The translations under genes and the position numbers were made by a program. DNA of 45,231 nt, taken from the NCBI GenBank assembly GCA_016932615.1, contig JAFGCN010000029.1, positions 1 to 45,231 on the forward strand. Reading direction: 5' to 3'. Shown here piece after piece: positions 40,767 through 45,231 of this stretch. The notes below the pieces were generated by a model. It made no database searches. It had not been told where the DNA came from and saw only the letters and a program-made list of their open reading frames with translations. Source of the DNA: Candidatus Aenigmatarchaeota archaeon. GTDB taxonomy: Archaea > Aenigmatarchaeota > Aenigmatarchaeia > QMZS01. How positions within the stretch are numbered: the stretch's first letter is position 1; each line of letters starts with the position of its first letter.

Positions 40767-41939
40767 TCACTTACTAAAATGCGCATAAATCAGCATCGCA
40801 GCAGACCAGGTCTGGTCTGCAGAGCCGCCCGGCTTTCCGTCAGGGCCTATCCACTCGGGAAACCTCCAGTTCTCCATCTCACAAGACTTGACAAGAGAAT
40901 CGAAAGCCCGTTCATATGGCCTTTTTTCCTTCTTTAATGCGGCTATGTAAAAACCGCCAGCAAAAGGCCAGATTCCTCCGTTATGAAAGTTCCCAGGTTC
41001 CTGAAGGCATGGCAGGTCCGTCCAGCGGAAGTAAAAATTCCAGAAAGGGTCGTACCTTGAGATTGCAGGGTGAAGCACCTTTATCGGGTAGGGCTTATTC
41101 ACAAGCTCAGACTCTATTGCATCGAGTATTTTTTTCCGTCGGTCTTTTGGCGCGACATCGAAAAGAACTGCCAGTGTGTTTGCGAACGCGTCAAAGCGCG
41201 GGTCGTATGTGCGAAAGCCAAGCTCAGCAAGGTAGAAATTCCGCTCTCCTTTTTCGTTTGACATCACGGTTTCCACATCCTTTTCAAGCCCTGTGTGGCC
41301 ATAACGCGTTCTCACTTCCTCCAGGGATTCCTGTGTGGGCCACAGGAACATGTTTATGTGCTCACGCAGGTTTTCTGCAATCCAGCCCCACTTCTGCTCA
41401 AACCCCAAAAAGCGGTTTATTTCGTCAGCGTCCTTAAGCGCCTTGTATAGAAGGACATTGTCATAGAGTACCCTTCCAGACCGGAGAAGCATATCCATCC
41501 AGTCGCTTCCAAAGTTAGTCTCAATCATCCAGTCGCTGTTCTGGTCAAGGCAGATTGCCCAGCCCATTGCATGCTCGACCCGTTTGTGGTGCTCCTTTAA
41601 AAATGCCAGGTCTTTTGTGCTCTTGAAATAATTCCAGGCCGCTATCGGGTACCACAAGCTTGAATCAATGCACCCTCCTTCGCCAAAGCAGATTTTCTTC
41701 CCGTCAGGAGTTACCTTATTTGGCATCTGGCCGGTGAACCTTTGGAATTTTGCAGCAGTCTGTATGCATGCTTTTGCGATTTTTTCCAGGCGCGCATCGC
41801 CCGATAGGGATAAGCCCATTGACGAAATAAGCCCGTCCCTCACCCAAAAATCAGGATAGTAATATCCGGCCTTTAGGCCAATGCCAATATCATTCTTAAG
41901 CAAAAGCTCAGATGCCTTCTGGACAAAAACTTCCGGCAT
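40767..41939 (-). CDS. Six-hairpin glycosidase-like protein
   Basis: 390 aa of (alpha/alpha)6-barrel type. YYYPDFWVRDGLISSMG matches the W-x-R-D signature of glycogen debranching-like and GH100/GH63-like enzymes. GGCIDSSLWYPIAAWNYF carries a candidate catalytic Asp, and LQEPGNFHNGGIWPFAGGFY and FPEWIGPDGKPGGSADQTWS are typical late motifs. No signal peptide, so it probably acts inside on stored or imported glycans. It may be amylo-1,6-glucosidase-like; the substrate is not certain. Confidence 0.82.
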   Translation of the reverse strand: MPEVFVQKASELLLKNDIGIGLKAGYYYPDFWVRDGLISSMGLSLSGDARLEKIAKACIQTAAKFQRFTGQMPNKVTPDGKKICFGEGGCIDSSLWYPIAAWNYFKSTKDLAFLKEHHKRVEHAMGWAICLDQNSDWMIETNFGSDWMDMLLRSGRVLYDNVLLYKALKDADEINRFLGFEQKWGWIAENLREHINMFLWPTQESLEEVRTRYGHTGLEKDVETVMSNEKGERNFYLAELGFRTYDPRFDAFANTLAVLFDVAPKDRRKKILDAIESELVNKPYPIKVLHPAISRYDPFWNFYFRWTDLPCLQEPGNFHNGGIWPFAGGFYIAALKKEKRPYERAFDSLVKSCEMENWRFPEWIGPDGKPGGSADQTWSAAMLIYAHFSK

Positions 41940-41971
41940 ATATTATATTGCCTGCAGGTAATACTTATAGC

Positions 41972-42586
41972 TCAAAGGTAAAACGCGCGATAGAACTTTT
42001 CGACCCCCTTTACCACAATTCCATTAAGGTACCGGGAGTCGTCTCTTTTCCTTGAAATTGACTCGATAGTTTCAAACTGTGCGTCAAAGCGAAGGCCGCA
42101 GCGGTACTCCATTTTAAGAAGCTCCTCTGAAAGATATTTGGGGCCTAAAACCATAAGAGCCACTTTTTTTACAGGCATTATCGAAAAGTCCAGGACAGAT
42201 ACCAGTTCAGCATCCAGCTTTTCAAGTCCGGAAAGGCAGGAACTGATTTCGCCAGGCGTCCTCTCATGGACACTTCCGGAATCCTGCACCTTTCTTGCCT
42301 TCTGGGACAAAATTCCCATTGAATCTGTGTAAAACCGGGACTTTGACTCAGTAGTATAGTGGACAAAACCCAGAAATGCAAAATCAGAATGGTAGTTTGG
42401 AAAGGCGACTATTACATTCCCGTATCTCTTTGTGCCAACAATGCCTTTTTCGCTTAGCGACTGGACTGCAGAATGAACCCTCTCATAGGAATAACCGCAC
42501 TTTTTCTGTATTTCCTTAAGCGTTTTAAAATGTTTTTCGGGAAACAAGCTCACCAAAACGCCAAGCTCGTTTGGGGGCAGCACCAT
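41972..42586 (-). CDS. Winged-helix DNA-binding regulator
   Basis: 204 aa. The N-terminal wHTH (about 5-65) has TLKEIQKKCGYSYERVHSAVQSLSEKGI with the wing KRYGNVIVAF. The remainder (about 75-204) is a mixed domain of no known family that could sense a ligand. It is divergent from a secreted-protein gene, and the shared gap holds a palindrome present also before the paralogous secreted gene, so it is a candidate regulator of both and of itself. Confidence 0.78.
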   Translation of the reverse strand: MVLPPNELGVLVSLFPEKHFKTLKEIQKKCGYSYERVHSAVQSLSEKGIVGTKRYGNVIVAFPNYHSDFAFLGFVHYTTESKSRFYTDSMGILSQKARKVQDSGSVHERTPGEISSCLSGLEKLDAELVSVLDFSIMPVKKVALMVLGPKYLSEELLKMEYRCGLRFDAQFETIESISRKRDDSRYLNGIVVKGVEKFYRAFYL

Positions 42587-42607
42587 AATGTAGCAATAGT
42601 ATTATTA

Positions 42608-42627
42608 TTTCAATAGGTTTACTGAAA
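42608..42627. promoter_or_regulatory. Palindromic operator upstream of secreted protein 1
   Basis: An imperfect inverted repeat, TTTCAATA-GGTT-TACTGAAA, 15 bp before the TATA box of the 42670 gene and next to the divergent wHTH promoter. A matching palindrome lies at the same distance before the paralogue at 43774. Confidence 0.5.
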
Positions 42628-42642
42628 TTTCATTAGCGCCAG

Positions 42643-42654
42643 AATATATATATG
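42643..42654 (+). promoter_or_regulatory. TATA box of secreted protein 1
   Basis: AATATATATATG, centred about 22 bp before the ATG at 42670. A leaderless transcript is implied. Confidence 0.6.
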
Positions 42655-42669
42655 CTAAGTTAGATAGTT

Positions 42670-43644
42670 ATGAACTCTGAGTTACGCAAAAAAGACTGCG
42701 CTGCCTGTGCAGGCAAGTTTGCAAGAATAACCTTAAGCTTACTTCTCATTGCATCGGCAGCATCACTTTTGGCAATCCCGGCAATAGCGGCGGAAAATGT
42801 TTCCGACACCATTAACATTACCGTGCAGGTCGGCTCAAAGACTATCGTTGTAATTGACCCGGACACGCTTTCCTGGACAGGCGCTCAGGCAGTAGACCCT
42901 GGCAGGGAGGGTGTCAGCAAAGAGATACAAATAGAAAACATGGGCTCAACAAACATCACCCACCTCTGGGCAAACACGACCTATGAAACAGCACCCCCCT
43001 TCGGGACGGGTGTCGCGGCAAACTACAATGCAGGAAACTTTGTGGCGCTTAGCAAGACAAACGGAACAAGCGACTATTACTACTTCGTAAACCGCGTTGA
43101 GTACAATGAAACCCACCCGGATATCTACCTTACACTTCCTGCAAGCTGGGAGGGCTATGGACGGTTCAGGGACGGCGGAAAGGAATACTTCTGGGCGGTT
43201 GTTCCAAACACAAACTGCACCGACGGAACCTTCTACATAGGAAAAGAGCCACATAACGAGACTCAGTCCGGAACGGTTGATATCTCGGCTTGCGACGCAA
43301 CCCTGAATGACTCTTCGGGAGGTCAGGCCTGCAGAAGCGGCACACTTACACCCAACGCAGAGGGAACCTGGGGCTACGCACTTCAGGTATATGTTGGCTC
43401 TAACGCGGAATACCACAACTACTCTGTATCCGTCAATGCAGACTGCAACACAACAATGTTCAGCCACTGGAATAAAGACGCGCCTGGAGGAACAGCAGCG
43501 GGAAGCCACATAGACTACCTGTCCTCTACGACGCTTTACCCTGGCGCTGCAGCGATAATGTACGCAAAGGTAAAGGTTGCTTACGGCACCGCGGCAGGTA
43601 ATATCGCGCAGGGGCAGCTCACGATAATTGCCGAGTCGGCATAG
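42670..43644 (+). CDS. Secreted surface protein, paralogue 1
   Basis: 324 aa. A Lys/Cys N-terminus, then a signal peptide (ITLSLLLIASAASLLAIPAIAA) and a beta-rich mature domain with many NxS/T sites. It shares a layout with the next gene: a start like DTINITVQVGSKTIVVIDPDT, then IQIENMGSTNITHLW, YNAGNFV, GYGRFRDGGKEYFWAV, and a final GAAAIMYAKVKVAYG and QLTIIAESA. It is likely an exported filament or S-layer-type protein; no known family is certain. It has a strong TATA box and an upstream palindrome. Confidence 0.82.
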   Translation: MNSELRKKDCAACAGKFARITLSLLLIASAASLLAIPAIAAENVSDTINITVQVGSKTIVVIDPDTLSWTGAQAVDPGREGVSKEIQIENMGSTNITHLWANTTYETAPPFGTGVAANYNAGNFVALSKTNGTSDYYYFVNRVEYNETHPDIYLTLPASWEGYGRFRDGGKEYFWAVVPNTNCTDGTFYIGKEPHNETQSGTVDISACDATLNDSSGGQACRSGTLTPNAEGTWGYALQVYVGSNAEYHNYSVSVNADCNTTMFSHWNKDAPGGTAAGSHIDYLSSTTLYPGAAAIMYAKVKVAYGTAAGNIAQGQLTIIAESA

Positions 43645-43709
43645 CTCATTTTATTTTTTGAAGTATTATCTGAACTTGCCAGACGGTACAAAAACACAGC
43701 TTATCGATA

Positions 43710-43730
43710 TTTCAATAAGCTTATTGGAAA
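43710..43730. promoter_or_regulatory. Palindromic operator upstream of secreted protein 2
   Basis: The core CAATAAGCTTATTG is a perfect palindrome, flanked by TTT and GAAA. It lies about 14 bp before the TATA box of the 43774 gene, and matches the repeat at 42608-42627 in sequence and spacing. Confidence 0.55.
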
Positions 43731-43744
43731 GTATATAATCCGAA

Positions 43745-43757
43745 ACTATATATATAG
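43745..43757 (+). promoter_or_regulatory. TATA box of secreted protein 2
   Basis: ACTATATATATAG, centred about 23 bp before the ATG at 43774. Confidence 0.6.
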
Positions 43758-43773
43758 ACATCTAAATATATGT

Positions 43774-44742
43774 ATGGAAAAAAGGTCCAGCAACATACTT
43801 TTAGCAATAGCAATACTTGCAGCCACTATTTGTTCCCCTGCACTTGCAGTCGACTGGAACGATACGGAAACGGCAAACGTCTCGATAACCATATCAACAA
43901 AGACAATGGTAAACATCGACCCCTATCTTCTGACCTGGAATGCATTGGAACCGGGAAGCATTGGAAACTATTCCAATGAAGCCAATGGGTACTTTGCAAT
44001 ACAGGTAGAAAATATCGGTTCACACAACATCACCTACATATGGTTCAACGCAAGTTACCCGACAGCAAGGCCATTTGCAACCGCCAGTGCCCAGAATTAT
44101 GACGCAGGAAACTTCATAGTAATCGCAAGAGAACCAGCGGGCGGAGCAAACTCCAGCAACTGCAATGACCTAAACAAATACAGCGACTTCAAGTTCCCTA
44201 ACCTTGTTGAATATCCTGAAGTAAGAGCGCTTGTTTACGTAAAAGATGACGCAGGAAACATGCCACCCCAAAACAGGGACTACGGAAGGTTCAGGTTTGC
44301 AGACGAGGAATACTTCTGGATGATAAGTAACGCAACAGACTGCGGCGGCGGAAGCTTCATGATTGGTAACAATGCCCACACGGAAGCCACAACCGGTACA
44401 GTAGACTTCCAGGCGGCAAACCACGTGACAGTTTCCCTCAATGCGGCAGGTGAAGATGGATGGTGCTACGGAACAGTCGGAGCAGGGCACAACCTTACCG
44501 GATACGGAGTCCTTGTGCAAAATGCCACATCAGGCGCGACAAGAAAGGTCATGCTTGTTTGGTGGAACAAGGATGCAATAAACTCCGGAAGCGTAGGCAC
44601 TTACTTCTGGAACACAACGAATGACGGCCCAATAGTCCCAGGAAACTCAACTGCAGCATGCATAAAGGCCTATGTGCCGTACGGAGTTAACGAAGGAACC
44701 GTAAAGGAAGGCGTTATTACAGTATTTGCAAGCAGCGCATAA
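43774..44742 (+). CDS. Secreted surface protein, paralogue 2
   Basis: 322 aa. Signal peptide (ILLAIAILAATICSPALA), then a beta-rich mature domain parallel to paralogue 1: ETANVSITISTKTMVNIDP, ENIGSHNITYIWFNASYP, YDAGNFIVI, RDYGRFRFADEEYFWMI, and the same type of end (GVITVFASSA). Sequence identity to paralogue 1 is modest but collinear over the full length. Shared operator and TATA spacing point to one regulation. Probably an abundant exterior protein; function unknown. Confidence 0.82.
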   Translation: MEKRSSNILLAIAILAATICSPALAVDWNDTETANVSITISTKTMVNIDPYLLTWNALEPGSIGNYSNEANGYFAIQVENIGSHNITYIWFNASYPTARPFATASAQNYDAGNFIVIAREPAGGANSSNCNDLNKYSDFKFPNLVEYPEVRALVYVKDDAGNMPPQNRDYGRFRFADEEYFWMISNATDCGGGSFMIGNNAHTEATTGTVDFQAANHVTVSLNAAGEDGWCYGTVGAGHNLTGYGVLVQNATSGATRKVMLVWWNKDAINSGSVGTYFWNTTNDGPIVPGNSTAACIKAYVPYGVNEGTVKEGVITVFASSA

Positions 44743-44822
44743 TTGCTTTTTGTTTTTTTTCTGGTTTGTTTATTTTTTAGCTTAAGCTATCAGAGCTAAC
44801 TAAACTATATGAATATTAGTTT

Positions 44823-45231
44823 ATGAATAGCAATATTCAGACACACAAAATCAAGATTTCTGAAGTAAAGCGGGAAATTCATAAGGCGGTGCTAGGTCAG
44901 GATGCCGTAATTGATGACGTGATAAAGTGCTTGCTGTGCAACTCGCACGCGCTTCTTGAGGGAGTTCCGGGCGTTGCAAAGACCCACCTGATCAAGTGCC
45001 TCTCAGAAACGATAGAGGGGGCTATTTTTTCCAGGGTGCAGTTTACGCCGGACCTTCTTCCAAGCGACATTACCGGAGTCCAGATTTACGAGGAGGCGCG
45101 CGGGTTCTACATACGAAAAGGCCCCATCTTCTCAAACTTTACACTGGCTGACGAAATCAACCGGGCGCCTCCTAAAGTGCAGGCAGCGATGCTCCAGTGC
45201 ATGGCTGAGCGGCAGGTTACTATCGGCACCA
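44823..45231 (+). CDS. MoxR-family AAA+ ATPase (3' partial)
   Basis: Starts at the ATG 44823 and runs off the window with no stop. MoxR-type: IHKAVLGQDAVIDDVIKC, Walker A variant LLEGVPGVAKTH, QFTPDLLPSDITG, the insertion FYIRKGPIF, and Walker B LADEINRAPPKVQAAMLQ. These proteins act as chaperones, often with VWA-domain or DUF58 proteins, which would lie outside the window. Confidence 0.95.
   Translation, partial: MNSNIQTHKIKISEVKREIHKAVLGQDAVIDDVIKCLLCNSHALLEGVPGVAKTHLIKCLSETIEGAIFSRVQFTPDLLPSDITGVQIYEEARGFYIRKGPIFSNFTLADEINRAPPKVQAAMLQCMAERQVTIGT

Noticed and set aside
42946-43509. 187-codon minus-strand ORF
   Set aside because: It is a shadow of secreted protein 1, with no family features and no promoter.

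Overview
The window is archaeal. It carries ribosomal proteins eS1 (S3Ae) and uS10 in archaeal form, prefoldin beta, a class I CCA-adding enzyme, an ATP-dependent DNA ligase, a Pus10 homologue, NurA, mevalonate kinase, archaeal-type RNase P RNA, intron-bearing tRNAs, and TATA boxes about 20-28 bp ahead of start codons or RNA 5' ends. Gene packing is tight, transcripts look leaderless or nearly so, and many secreted proteins are small and Cys-rich. This, with classical diphosphomevalonate decarboxylase, suggests a DPANN-like lineage (for example Micrarchaeota/Diapherotrites-like), but that placement is inference.

Layout: 1-4341 holds a nucleotidyltransferase with a ribbon-helix-helix N-terminus, serS, an unknown gene, an EamA transporter and an AhpF-like thioredoxin reductase. 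4351-7902 holds an Ogg2 glycosylase, a bicupin protein, two Nudix hydrolases and a HAD protein. 7910-9927 encodes mevalonate kinase and diphosphomevalonate decarboxylase. 9954-14906 has a small ORF, RNase P RNA, cca, DUF192, SdpI-like, nurA, rpsJ and prefoldin. 14977-18203 has pyruvate kinase and two Cys-rich membrane-anchored proteins. 18237-25488 contains two doubly interrupted tRNA genes (Gly-CCC, Glu-CTC), two AT-rich orphan genes, a SplB-like radical SAM protein, a cysteine desulfidase-like protein, rtcA and a degenerate Pus10 homologue. 25519-34696 has a coiled-coil transglutaminase-like protein, DNA ligase, a glycosyltransferase/deacetylase pair, a DUF2330-like membrane protein, a DHH phosphoesterase and eS1. 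34632-37534 has a MinD-like ATPase, tRNA-Trp(CCA), DUF192, tRNA-Asn(GTT) and a methyltransferase. 37597-45231 has a TadC/FlaJ-like membrane protein, regulators, a frameshifted kinase-like gene, a six-hairpin glycosidase, two paralogous secreted proteins sharing an operator, and the start of a MoxR ATPase.

The most striking observation is that all four tRNA genes in the window are interrupted inside the T arm. The four T-arm introns (about 59-119 nt) share a conserved core: a 5' end like GTCATCCC, a pyrimidine/purine hairpin, then AAGGTCT followed by a CCAAA-like stretch. They share it even though one sits at 53/54 and the others at about 59/60. Three of the tRNAs also have anticodon-loop introns that are related to one another (TGAAG start, CTTTCTTT/AAAGAAAG hairpin, CCGCTTCGCGG-type hairpin, GCCGGARA-like 3' end). 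This looks like two families of structured tRNA introns that spread by copying. In the same window the enzyme that would modify T-loop positions 54/55 (Pus10) seems to have lost its catalytic aspartate, and tRNA-Asn has C at position 55.
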